Shown here in pieces: positions 38,638 through 45,831 of a stretch of DNA of 60,170 bases (position 1 is the stretch's first letter; each line of letters opens with the position of its first letter). The notes beneath the pieces were generated by a model that had not been told where the DNA came from, did no database searches, and worked only from the letters and a program-made list of their open reading frames with translations. The position numbers were made by a program, and so were the translations under genes. The stretch covers positions 1-60,170 of IMG/VR virus record IMGVR_UViG_3300031616_000006; one strand, 5' to 3'. Source of the stretch: a virus.

Positions 38638-41421
38638 GTGGTTGTCATTCCGGAAGATGAATACCTCGCACAACAAGGCGTTCTTGCCCACTACGGAACA
38701 CCTCGCCATTCAGGTCGCTATCCGTGGGGTTCTGGCGGTGACGAAACGAGTCAGCGAAACCACACGCTCCTGACGACGGCCAACGAGCTGAAGAAGCAGG
38801 GTCTCAGTGAGACTGAGATTGCTCGTGGTCTAGGTGTCACTACGACGCAGTTGCGTGACATCAGGACAGTCGCTCTCAACGAGGCCAAGCAAGACCAGAT
38901 CCACATGGCTGCGAAGCTCAAAGAGAAGGGCCTGTCGAACGGCGCCATCGCTGCCCGTATGCGAGAGGCCGGCTACAAGGTCTCGGGTGAATCCCAGGTT
39001 CGCGCTCTCCTCAAGCCAAGCCAGGAAGATCGGATCAAGGTCCTCGACAACGTCACGGACACCCTGCGCAAAGCTGTGGATGAGAAAGGCTTCATCGACG
39101 TCGGTGCTGGTGTGGAGTTCCAACTCAACATCACCAGTACCAAGCTTCGCAGTTCGCTGCAGAAGTTGAAGGATGAAGGGTACGTGGTACGCGAGGTCAA
39201 GATCGAGCAGTTGGGTACAGGCAAACAAACCAACATGCGCGTTCTGGCCAAGCCTGATACATCGTGGGGCGAGGTTCAGCGCAACCGCCACAACATCCAG
39301 CAACTACAGGATTATTCGGATGACGGCGGTCGCACGATCCTGAACTTGATCCCACCCAAGTCCATCAGCTCAAAGCGGATCGGCATTCGCCACGAGGAAG
39401 ACGGCGGTGCTGCTGCCGACGGCGTGATCTACGTTCGTCCTGGCGTCTCTGACGTCTCGCTTGGTGGCAAACGGTATGGCCAGGTGCGTGTCGCTGTCGA
39501 CGGCACACACTATCTCAAGGGCATGGCCATCTACAAGGATGATCTGCCGGCCGGCGTAGATCTGGTGTTCAATACAAACAAGAAGAACACCGGCAACAAG
39601 CTTGACGCCATGAAGCCGATGAAGCGTACACGGGCGGCAGAGGACGATCCTAGTAAGCCCGAGAAATTCACCGGACCCGTCGATCAAGACAACCCTTTCG
39701 GTGCGAGCATTAGTCGGCAGATCGGCGATCGTGATCCGGCAACGGGTAAGATCAAACATCTCACCTCGGTCATGAACATCGTCAACGACGAGGGTAAGTG
39801 GGACGAATGGTCGAAGAGCCTATCGTCCCAGATGTTGTCGAAGCAGAAACCGGCCCTGGCCAAGGAGCAACTCGACCAGACCTACACCAAGAAGAAGGCC
39901 GAGCTCGACAGCATTCTGTCATTGACGAATCCATCGGTTCGCAAGAAACTACTTGAAGCCTACGCCGATGGCGCTGATTCGTCTGCGGTCCACCTCAAGG
40001 CCGCTCATCTTCCTCGTCAGAAGACACAAGTGATACTACCCTTGACCGACATCAAGCCTACTGAAGTCTTTGCTCCTGGCTTCAGAAACGGCGAACGTGT
40101 CGCTCTTGTACGGTTCCCTCACGGTGGTACATTCGAGATTCCTGAACTCACCGTGAACAACAAGAATCCAGCCGGCCGAAAGCTCATAGGCCCGGATGCA
40201 CAAGACGCGATCGGCATACATCCTAAAGTTGCCGAACGTTTGTCTGGTGCCGACTTCGATGGCGACAACGTGTTGGTCATACCCAACAACTTGGGTAAGA
40301 TCAGGTCTACCGCAGCCTTGGAGGGTTTGAGAAACTTCGACCCGAAATCTAAGTATCCTCCTTACGAGGGTATGAAGGCGATGACCGAACGCGAAAAGGG
40401 ATTTGAGATGGGCAAGATCTCGAATCTCATCACAGACATGACCATCCAGGGCGCTAACACCGAAGAACTCGCTCGTGCGGTGCGTCATTCCATGGTCGTC
40501 ATCGATGCTGAAAAGCACAAGCTGGACTTCCGTCGTTCGCACGAAGACAATGGAATCCCGGCTCTGACGAAGAAGTACCAGTCAGGAACGTCAAGTGGTG
40601 GTGCATCGACGCTCATCTCGAGAGCCACGTCACGGCTGGATGTTGGCGATCGGAAAGAAAGGCCTGCTGCACAAGGCGGACCTATCGATGCTGCGACTGG
40701 CAAGAGGGTGTTCGTGCCCACTAACAAGTCGTGGACTGATGCGTCAGGGAAAGTGCACTTCCGAACTCAGCAATCCACCAAGCTTGCCGAGACAGACAAC
40801 GCACATACCCTGTCGTCGGGCACTGTCATCGAGAAGGTGTATGCGGATCACTCGAATCGGTTGAAATCGTTGGCCAACCAAGCACGCAAAGAGTTGGTCA
40901 CTATCAAACCGAAACGGTATTCGCCTTCTGCAAAGATCGCGTTCACGTCCCAGGTTGAGACCCTAAACGCTAAATTGAACCTGGCTCTGCGAAACGCCCC
41001 CCTCGAAAGACAAGCCCAGGTCTTTGCAAACGCCACTGTTCGACTGAAGATCCAAGCCAATCCTTCCTTGAAGATCAAGGAGAACAAGGCTGAACTCAAG
41101 AGAGTAAAGTCTCAGGCTCTTGCGGCAGCCCGCATTAGGACTGGTGCGGAGAAGAACAAGTTCGAGATCACTGATCCAGAATGGGCAGCGATTCAGGCAG
41201 GAGCCATCGCACCCAGTAAGTTGGATCAGATCCTCAACCATGCGGATCTGGACCGAATCAAGGAACTGGCAACACCAAGAACGCCGATCAAGATGAAGAC
41301 ATCTGATGAGGCTAAGGCTAGGTCCCTACATGCAAGAGGCTACACATGGGCCGAAGTAGCCGACACTCTCGGTGTGTCTGTGTCCACGATCCAGAAGACC
41401 CTCAAGGTGGAAGGAGACTGA
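38638..41421 (+). CDS. Putative single-chain double-psi beta-barrel RNA polymerase with HTH domains
   Basis: A 927-residue protein. Residues 539-543 are DFDGD in the context GADFDGDNVLVIPNN, the metal-binding signature of two-barrel RNA polymerases (bacterial beta-prime, YonO-like phage enzymes). The preceding RVALVRFPHGGTFEIP and HPKVAERL match the beta-prime order. Conserved KISNLITDMTIQGA and ARAVRHSMVVIDAEKHKLD follow. Residues about 45-110 hold two HTH-like repeats and residues about 890-922 an HTH (GYTWAEVADTLGVSVSTIQK). The N-terminus carries HYGTPRHSGRYPWGSG, a tag seen on other phage proteins. Start is GTG 38638. It may transcribe late genes; activity is inferred from motifs. Confidence 0.72.
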   Translation: MVVIPEDEYLAQQGVLAHYGTPRHSGRYPWGSGGDETSQRNHTLLTTANELKKQGLSETEIARGLGVTTTQLRDIRTVALNEAKQDQIHMAAKLKEKGLSNGAIAARMREAGYKVSGESQVRALLKPSQEDRIKVLDNVTDTLRKAVDEKGFIDVGAGVEFQLNITSTKLRSSLQKLKDEGYVVREVKIEQLGTGKQTNMRVLAKPDTSWGEVQRNRHNIQQLQDYSDDGGRTILNLIPPKSISSKRIGIRHEEDGGAAADGVIYVRPGVSDVSLGGKRYGQVRVAVDGTHYLKGMAIYKDDLPAGVDLVFNTNKKNTGNKLDAMKPMKRTRAAEDDPSKPEKFTGPVDQDNPFGASISRQIGDRDPATGKIKHLTSVMNIVNDEGKWDEWSKSLSSQMLSKQKPALAKEQLDQTYTKKKAELDSILSLTNPSVRKKLLEAYADGADSSAVHLKAAHLPRQKTQVILPLTDIKPTEVFAPGFRNGERVALVRFPHGGTFEIPELTVNNKNPAGRKLIGPDAQDAIGIHPKVAERLSGADFDGDNVLVIPNNLGKIRSTAALEGLRNFDPKSKYPPYEGMKAMTEREKGFEMGKISNLITDMTIQGANTEELARAVRHSMVVIDAEKHKLDFRRSHEDNGIPALTKKYQSGTSSGGASTLISRATSRLDVGDRKERPAAQGGPIDAATGKRVFVPTNKSWTDASGKVHFRTQQSTKLAETDNAHTLSSGTVIEKVYADHSNRLKSLANQARKELVTIKPKRYSPSAKIAFTSQVETLNAKLNLALRNAPLERQAQVFANATVRLKIQANPSLKIKENKAELKRVKSQALAAARIRTGAEKNKFEITDPEWAAIQAGAIAPSKLDQILNHADLDRIKELATPRTPIKMKTSDEAKARSLHARGYTWAEVADTLGVSVSTIQKTLKVEGD

Positions 41422-41684
41422 TGGACTTCTACATGCTCACCACTACAGACAACCCATTCAGTCCCGTAACACAGTACGATGAGTGGCACACATGGGACAT
41501 GGCACAAGGGTACTGGTCGAACTCTCTCTTGGCTAGAGTGGTTCGTACCTCGCCAGACTTGTCGGATGCTGATCAAGATCTGGCGATTCAGGAGGCGATC
41601 GATGAGATCGTTACCGAGAATGTTTCTGGAGTACATACAAAGGTCAGAGCAAGCTCGGAAGCGACTGTCCTATCTTCCTCTTGA
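41421..41684 (+). CDS. Small conserved protein coupled to the polymerase-like gene
   Basis: An 87-residue protein whose ATG shares a base with the preceding TGA. MDFYMLTTTDNPFSPVTQYD, GYWSNSLLARVVRTS and LAIQEAIDEIVTENVSG are conserved in phages that carry a similar polymerase-like protein, from memory of such loci. The tight coupling suggests a partner subunit. Its C-terminal 22 residues overlap the next frame. Confidence 0.62.
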   Translation: MDFYMLTTTDNPFSPVTQYDEWHTWDMAQGYWSNSLLARVVRTSPDLSDADQDLAIQEAIDEIVTENVSGVHTKVRASSEATVLSSS

Positions 41685-41787
41685 TCAAGCAGTAATCAAG
41701 TCGGAAGCTTTGGTGGTTCGTGAGATTGCCAAAGAGAACAAAGAGTTCAACGACTCTTTGATTCGGGCGAACTTCTCGTTCGTCTGA
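41620..41787 (+). CDS. 55-residue protein overlapping the previous gene in another frame
   Basis: ATG 41620 lies 65 bases inside the previous gene, in the +1 frame. The helical sequence (EYIQRSEQARKRLSYLPLDQ, IKSEALVVREIAKENKEF) looks protein-like, with a possible GGAGGCG site about 28 bases upstream that is too far for direct use. It could be a separate gene or the true C-terminus of the previous protein reached by frameshifting. A terminator follows. Confidence 0.5.
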   Translation: MFLEYIQRSEQARKRLSYLPLDQAVIKSEALVVREIAKENKEFNDSLIRANFSFV

Positions 41788-41801
41788 AAAGTTTTGGGAT
41801 G

Positions 41802-41834
41802 GGGGGAGGGGTCCGCAAAATCGGACCCCCCTCT
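41802..41834 (+). terminator. GC-rich hairpin terminator
   Basis: GGGGTCCG (41808-41815) pairs with CGGACCCC (41822-41829) around CAAAAT, flanked by further G and C runs. A second hairpin CCGGGG/CCCCGG follows at 41875-41896. They close the early/replication region. Confidence 0.75.
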
Positions 41835-41963
41835 GCATCGCCGCCCTCCTATATTTTCCCCCGGCGGCATTTTTCCGGGGAAGTTTCTGGCCCCGGGTTG
41901 CCTAGGACGGGTAAGTGTAAGGGTCAAGATTCATCCGTGAGAGAATCGTTCTCACACAACATG

Positions 41964-42073
41964 AGGCTGGTAGCTCAACTGGCAGAGCAGCGGGTCTAGT
42001 GGCGGTCGGGTCGCGCCCGATACGTGCTTGTAATTCATCCCGTCAGTTGTGGGTTCGACTCCCACTCAGTCTC
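41964..42073 (+). tRNA. tRNA-like gene with oversized anticodon loop
   Basis: Acceptor AGGCTGG/TCAGTCT (7 pairs with two G-U), TA at positions 8-9, a D-arm GCTC/GAGC and a perfect T-arm GTGGG-TTCGACT-CCCAC are all in place. The anticodon stem GCGGG/CCCGT fits a normal 5-base variable loop, but its loop is 44 bases instead of 7 and contains a hairpin TCGGG/CCCGA. No CCA is encoded. It could be a decayed tRNA, a tRNA with an unknown insertion, or a tRNA mimic. Confidence 0.6.
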
Positions 42074-42077
42074 CTTG

Positions 42078-42217
42078 GGGATGGTAGCTCAGTTTGGTTG
42101 AGCATCGACAAGAACGTGAGCCATCGGTTCGATTCCGGCCGGGCAATTGGGCTCGTAGTTCAGTGGTAGAACGCACGATACGTCGAAGGTACGTTGGTTC
42201 AAATCCGACCCATCCCA
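42078..42217 (+). tRNA. Composite tRNA-like sequence with two D-arms and two T-arms
   Basis: GGGATGG (42078-42084), TA and D-arm GCTC/GAGC open the element; a T-arm-like GG-TTCGATT-CC (42126-42136), then GGGCTCG, TA and a second D-arm GTTC/GAAC (42158-42172) follow; a perfect T-arm GTTGG-TTCAAAT-CCGAC and CCATCCC (42210-42216) end it. The last acceptor strand pairs perfectly with the first, not with the nearer GGGCTCG. Neither half shows a normal anticodon arm; a weak TAC-GTCGAAG-GTA hairpin would present CGA. It may be two decayed tRNAs or a nested tRNA-like fold. Confidence 0.5.
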
Positions 42218-42240
42218 CGACCCCCCGAAAGGTAAACCTC

Positions 42241-42867
42241 ATGTCCATCGAGTCCCTCGACGACCTACGACCCGGCGACTTCATGATCGCCGGTCAGTCC
42301 GCAGCACCCGCCAAGCTTCTCGTGTACGGCGGCGAGCTCCTCCTCCACGAGCAGGTCCGTGTCGGTCGATTCGCAGCCGGACATGCCGGCATCATCGGAC
42401 CGGACGCCAAGACCATCATCGAGGCTATGCCTCACGGAGCTCGTGAACGGGACATCCGTCCCTCCGACTGGTCGCCAGCACAAGCGTACTTCCGTCTCCC
42501 CGAGGACTATCCGGGACAGGCCCACGATGCCGCGTTCGTCGCTCGAGCCATGGTGGGTACGCCATACTCGTTCGCGTCCTACGTCTACATCGCAGCGTTC
42601 TTGGCCGGCTTCCAGCCCGAGTGGCTTGCTCATCGCATTGACCGCCGTCATGATGACGTGTCGGTTCTTCAACTTCCAAGCGGACGCTACGCCAAGACAA
42701 CCCTCCCGATCGAGGCCATCTGCTCGGTCCTGGCCGAACAAGCATGGAGTCTCACCGGCAAGAAGGTCATCCACGGAACTCACCCACAGGTCGTGACGCC
42801 TGGTATGCTCACCATGCAGTTGTGGAATCGAGACGGCGTCATCCGCGGCGGTGCAGGTCTGCTGTAG
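42241..42867 (+). CDS. NlpC/P60-like (YiiX-type) cysteine hydrolase
   Basis: A 208-residue protein behind CGAAAGGT. LRPGDFMIAGQS near the start, GHAGIIGPDAKTIIEAMPHG (His near residue 48) and a Cys in EAICSVLAEQAW near residue 161 fit permuted papain-like hydrolases that act on peptides or lipids of the cell envelope. No signal peptide. It stands alone between the tRNA-like array and the late-type element at 42874. The catalytic assignment is tentative. Confidence 0.62.
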   Translation: MSIESLDDLRPGDFMIAGQSAAPAKLLVYGGELLLHEQVRVGRFAAGHAGIIGPDAKTIIEAMPHGARERDIRPSDWSPAQAYFRLPEDYPGQAHDAAFVARAMVGTPYSFASYVYIAAFLAGFQPEWLAHRIDRRHDDVSVLQLPSGRYAKTTLPIEAICSVLAEQAWSLTGKKVIHGTHPQVVTPGMLTMQLWNRDGVIRGGAGLL

Positions 42868-42873
42868 CTGGGG

Positions 42874-42917
42874 TTAGATACCTTAGCGGAGAAAACACGG
42901 CCTGTCCAGTTTTGCCT
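42874..42917 (+). promoter_or_regulatory. Late-type promoter-like element, copy 1
   Basis: TTAGATACCTTAGCG, GAGAAAACACGG, CCTGTCCAGTTTTGCCT. It is nearly identical over 43 bases to 44034-44077. It keeps the GAAAACAYGG core of the early promoters, but TGTCCA replaces TATAAT. It precedes the virion genes from 42959 on. Confidence 0.65.
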
Positions 42918-42958
42918 GTTGATCATGAAATACCCACGTACAAGAAAGGACTCGATTC

Positions 42959-43186
42959 ATGGCGAATCAGACAGTCGCGGTTGGGGTCATCAACACCGGG
43001 ACCGCGGTCTCGCCCAATCAGACCCCGATGCAGATCACCCTGGTCAATCCGGACGGCAGCGCTGCCGGGACCGTCAAGAAGGCCGCAGCCCAGGTGGACA
43101 CGGTCGCCGCGGACCTTGCCGCGCTCAAAGTGGACTTCAACCTGCTTCTGGCGAAGCTGCGCACCGCCGGCGTCATCGCTCCGTAG
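42959..43186 (+). CDS. Small virion protein (head fibre-like)
   Basis: A 75-residue protein behind AGAAAGGA. MANQTVAVGVINTGTAVSPN and QITLVNPDGSAAGTV, then a helical AADLAALKVDFNLLLAKLRTAG, follow the pattern of small head-fibre or decoration proteins found in actinophage structural regions. It is the first gene after the late-type element and probably highly expressed. Confidence 0.6.
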   Translation: MANQTVAVGVINTGTAVSPNQTPMQITLVNPDGSAAGTVKKAAAQVDTVAADLAALKVDFNLLLAKLRTAGVIAP

Positions 43187-43198
43187 TACTAGTGGTCG

Positions 43199-43226
43199 AG
43201 GAGGGGTCAGAAGGCCCCTCTTCCCC
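43199..43226 (+). terminator. Hairpin terminator (possibly partial)
   Basis: GAGGGG/CCCCTC (43201-43206 and 43215-43220) with tail TTCCCC. The weak T-tail suggests partial termination, which would give the upstream decoration gene higher expression than the packaging genes. Confidence 0.55.
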
Positions 43227-43272
43227 GCGCCCCATCACCCCCACAAAACTCTACTAGAAGGGAGTTGAATCC

Positions 43273-43626
43273 ATGCCTCGACGTGGGGAAAGTCCACCGG
43301 ACAGAGTTCCAAGTCGACGCAGACCGGCCTCAACTCCTGACGCTCGAGAATCTCAGATGATCGATCTGGCGGATCAACTCGCTGAGAGACAACTTCGAGA
43401 AGGAACAGCGTCCGCTCAGGTCATCACCCACTACCTCAAGCTAGGTTCGTCCCGCGAGAGACTCGAACAAGAGAAGTTGTCGCTGGAAACCGAATTGGTC
43501 AAGGCGAAGACCGAAGCAATTGCCGGTCAACAGCGACAGGAAGAACTCTTCCTCGAAGCAATCAGGGTTATGCGTGCTTATTCCGGTAATCCTGAAACGC
43601 CGGCGATCGAGGGTGAATTCGGATGA
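43273..43626 (+). CDS. Terminase small subunit-like protein
   Basis: A 117-residue protein behind AGAAGGGAG. A basic Arg/Pro-rich start leads into DARESQMIDLADQLAERQLR, REGTASAQVITHYLKLGSSR and a coiled coil EQEKLSLETELVKAKTEAIA. This is the common pattern of small terminase or DNA-packaging proteins of actinophages. Its stop overlaps an HNH nuclease gene, a frequent packaging partner. It lies 6.4 kb from the large subunit, an unusual distance. Confidence 0.72.
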   Translation: MPRRGESPPDRVPSRRRPASTPDARESQMIDLADQLAERQLREGTASAQVITHYLKLGSSRERLEQEKLSLETELVKAKTEAIAGQQRQEELFLEAIRVMRAYSGNPETPAIEGEFG

Positions 43627-44030
43627 TCAAATCTCATTCGGAGCTCGAGCAACTGAGCACCTTCGAGGAAAGATTCCAATACCTCAAGTTAACTGGCGCT
43701 GTTGGGTCGGCCACGTTCGGATACGACCGGTATTTGAACCAAGGTTTCTACAAGTCGAATCTGTGGAAGCGTGCGAGGACCTTTGTCATCGCCAGAGACT
43801 ATGGTTGCGATCTCGGATTGACGGGATACGAGATTCACGACCAGGTTTATGTTCACCACATGAACCCGATGAGCCCTGAGGACATCAAACACTCGAATGT
43901 CGACATTCTCGACCCGGAGTATTTGATCTGTGTCACGCATCTCACGCACAATGCCATTCATTACGGGGACGAACGTCTACTTCGAAGAAACCATGTGGAT
44001 CGGCAACCGGGCGACACCAAACTCTGGTAA
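43623..44030 (+). CDS. HNH endonuclease (packaging-associated)
   Basis: A 135-residue protein. FYKSNLWKRARTFVIARDYG, VYVHHMNPMSPED and ICVTHLTHNAIHYG contain the two-His, Asn, His set of HNH nucleases. Such nucleases next to terminase genes are required for cutting DNA during packaging in several siphoviruses. All key residues are present, in contrast to the protein at 37171. Confidence 0.85.
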   Translation: MIKSHSELEQLSTFEERFQYLKLTGAVGSATFGYDRYLNQGFYKSNLWKRARTFVIARDYGCDLGLTGYEIHDQVYVHHMNPMSPEDIKHSNVDILDPEYLICVTHLTHNAIHYGDERLLRRNHVDRQPGDTKLW

Positions 44031-44033
44031 CGG

Positions 44034-44077
44034 TTAGATACCTTAGCGCAGAAAACATGGACTGTCCAGTTTTGCCT
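44034..44077 (+). promoter_or_regulatory. Late-type promoter-like element, copy 2
   Basis: TTAGATACCTTAGCG, CAGAAAACATGG, ACTGTCCAGTTTTGCCT, differing from 42874-42917 at about four positions; a shared GATC-TGAA follows both. It precedes the gene at 44104. Confidence 0.65.
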
Positions 44078-44103
44078 CGTGATCTTGAAGAAGGGCTTTT
44101 CTG

Positions 44104-44430
44104 ATGGACCGTATGATCTCGCTCGGTGTCGGAACCGAGGGCGCGGAGGATTACTTCGGCACGTTCCAAGACATCTCCGAGCTTGCGAAAAACCTGGGTT
44201 TCACTCACGGCTACGTCAATGTGACGGCTCATGTCGTCGCGGACTCCGAAGACGAGTCGGATGATGGCCCGAACGACGAAGAGCTCTATCACGATGATCG
44301 CACCATCCCCAAGGTTCGTGCCGTTCTCAAGGATTACGGTCTATCCGACAAGACCGTCAGCGATCTGATCGCTAACCTTCACGCGGCGGGAATTCTGTTC
44401 CGGGAACGCCGGCAGAACAACGAGGGATAA
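44104..44430 (+). CDS. 108-residue protein with FRER-type C-terminal motif
   Basis: ATG 44104 behind GAAGGGCT-type sequence. N-terminal GFTHGYVNVTAHVVAD, an acidic middle, and a C-terminal module shared with the early protein at 26469 (DRTIPKVRAVLKDYGLSDKT, LIANLHAAGILFRER). The module may be a small DNA-binding fold. First gene after the second late-type element. Confidence 0.6.
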   Translation: MDRMISLGVGTEGAEDYFGTFQDISELAKNLGFTHGYVNVTAHVVADSEDESDDGPNDEELYHDDRTIPKVRAVLKDYGLSDKTVSDLIANLHAAGILFRERRQNNEG

Positions 44431-44433
44431 CCG

Positions 44434-44679
44434 ATGACCGTTATCCCTATGCCTCGAGCTGCTCTTCGCGATGAGTTCTACGAACGTCGCGACTCCCGCG
44501 CAAACCCATCAACGGATACTCACCCCGATTCCCCCGGCGGAGACGTGGTGCGACGGTATCCGACACTCCCCGACACTGTCTACCATCGTGCGATACGAGT
44601 GGCTGCCGCTCGCGGTAAGTTCGCCAACGATCTCGCTCATAATGGTAGACCATCCCTCACCAACAAGGGCAACCACTGA
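44434..44679 (+). CDS. 81-residue hypothetical protein
   Basis: Begins three bases after the previous stop and overlaps the next ATG by one base. Arg/Pro/Asp-rich with a central disordered stretch and a C-terminal helix (VYHRAIRVAAARGKFANDL). No family recognised. Confidence 0.55.
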   Translation: MTVIPMPRAALRDEFYERRDSRANPSTDTHPDSPGGDVVRRYPTLPDTVYHRAIRVAAARGKFANDLAHNGRPSLTNKGNH

Positions 44680-45800
44680 TGGTCGACTGGTCCGAAATCA
44701 CGGGAAAGCCGGATTACATGCTTCCCCACAACACGCCGCTCCGCAAGTGGTATGCCGCGCTAGCCAACCGGCATTACTCCCCCGCTAAAATCGCCGTCAT
44801 CGGCGATTCTCTGTCAGAGGGTGTCGGTGCCAGCCAATTCGGTCGGGGCTGGGTCCCGAAGATGACGGAACTTCTCCGCGCTCGCTTCCCGAGCGCTGGT
44901 AGTTCTCTCGGCGGAGCCGGTTTCGTGGCTTCCTGGGACAACCCCGGTTACGGCGGCGGTGCCCCGAGCTACACCTATCCCGTCATCCAAAACAGCGGTT
45001 ACTACTCAGAGCAAACGGGCTTCTCGTTGAAGTCCAACACTCTTCTGACGCCCGGCGACAAGCTGACATACACGTTCACTGGAACATCGATCCACGTCTG
45101 GTACTTGAAACAGTACGGTGGCGGCAATTTCTCAGTGATGATTGACGGTACCATTGTCGCGGCAAGCGTTGTTACGGCAGCCTCAGTATCGGGTGTCGTC
45201 GTATGGACTTCTGCGGCGCTGACTCCTGGAAATCACACAATCCAGGTAACACGGCTTGCCACCGGCGGTTCGTATTCCGTGATCATCAACGGTTTCCGAG
45301 TCTTCAACGGCGATGAACTCAAGGGAATCCAGATTTTCAACGGGTCTCAATCGGGTTTGACTTCTGCGAATTTCGTGGAAGGCGCTGAGGACTGGGACCG
45401 CTGGGCTCGCTGGTTGGGCGTCATCAAACCGCAACTGGTGATCCTCGAACTCGGTCTCAACGACTGGGCCAGTGACACGCCGATGGCTTCGTTCAAGATG
45501 AACCTGAAGCTGCTGATCTCGACGATCCGAACACAAGCCACCACCGACCCGTCGATTGTCGTCTTCGCGGCTACCGAGGCGAATTCTGGTAGTTACGCCT
45601 CGACATATACCCAGCTTCACCAGGTTTGGGAGCAAGTGGTCGCTGAGGACACCAAGACAGCATTGTTCGATGCATCTAGTCGGTTCATCTCACCGAATGT
45701 GGACAATTCGGACGGATACTACTACGACATGATGCATCCCAGCGATAAAGGTCACGCTGCCATCGCCGATCGCATGGTTTCTTTCTTGTCGCCTCTGTGA
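44679..45800 (+). CDS. GDSL/SGNH hydrolase, virion-associated or secreted
   Basis: A 373-residue protein. Catalytic blocks: GDSLSEG (about residues 42-48, nucleophile Ser), LGLNDW (block III, about residue 260) and DMMHPSDKGH (Asp and His of the triad, about residues 350-359). A beta-sandwich insert (about residues 120-215) sits between blocks. Such enzymes deacetylate or de-esterify surface glycans and often belong to tail or capsid decorations. No signal peptide is present, so it probably reaches its target on the virion. Confidence 0.82.
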   Translation: MVDWSEITGKPDYMLPHNTPLRKWYAALANRHYSPAKIAVIGDSLSEGVGASQFGRGWVPKMTELLRARFPSAGSSLGGAGFVASWDNPGYGGGAPSYTYPVIQNSGYYSEQTGFSLKSNTLLTPGDKLTYTFTGTSIHVWYLKQYGGGNFSVMIDGTIVAASVVTAASVSGVVVWTSAALTPGNHTIQVTRLATGGSYSVIINGFRVFNGDELKGIQIFNGSQSGLTSANFVEGAEDWDRWARWLGVIKPQLVILELGLNDWASDTPMASFKMNLKLLISTIRTQATTDPSIVVFAATEANSGSYASTYTQLHQVWEQVVAEDTKTALFDASSRFISPNVDNSDGYYYDMMHPSDKGHAAIADRMVSFLSPL

Positions 45801-45831
45801 TACGCACCCTCCGTAACGAAAGGCATTTTCC

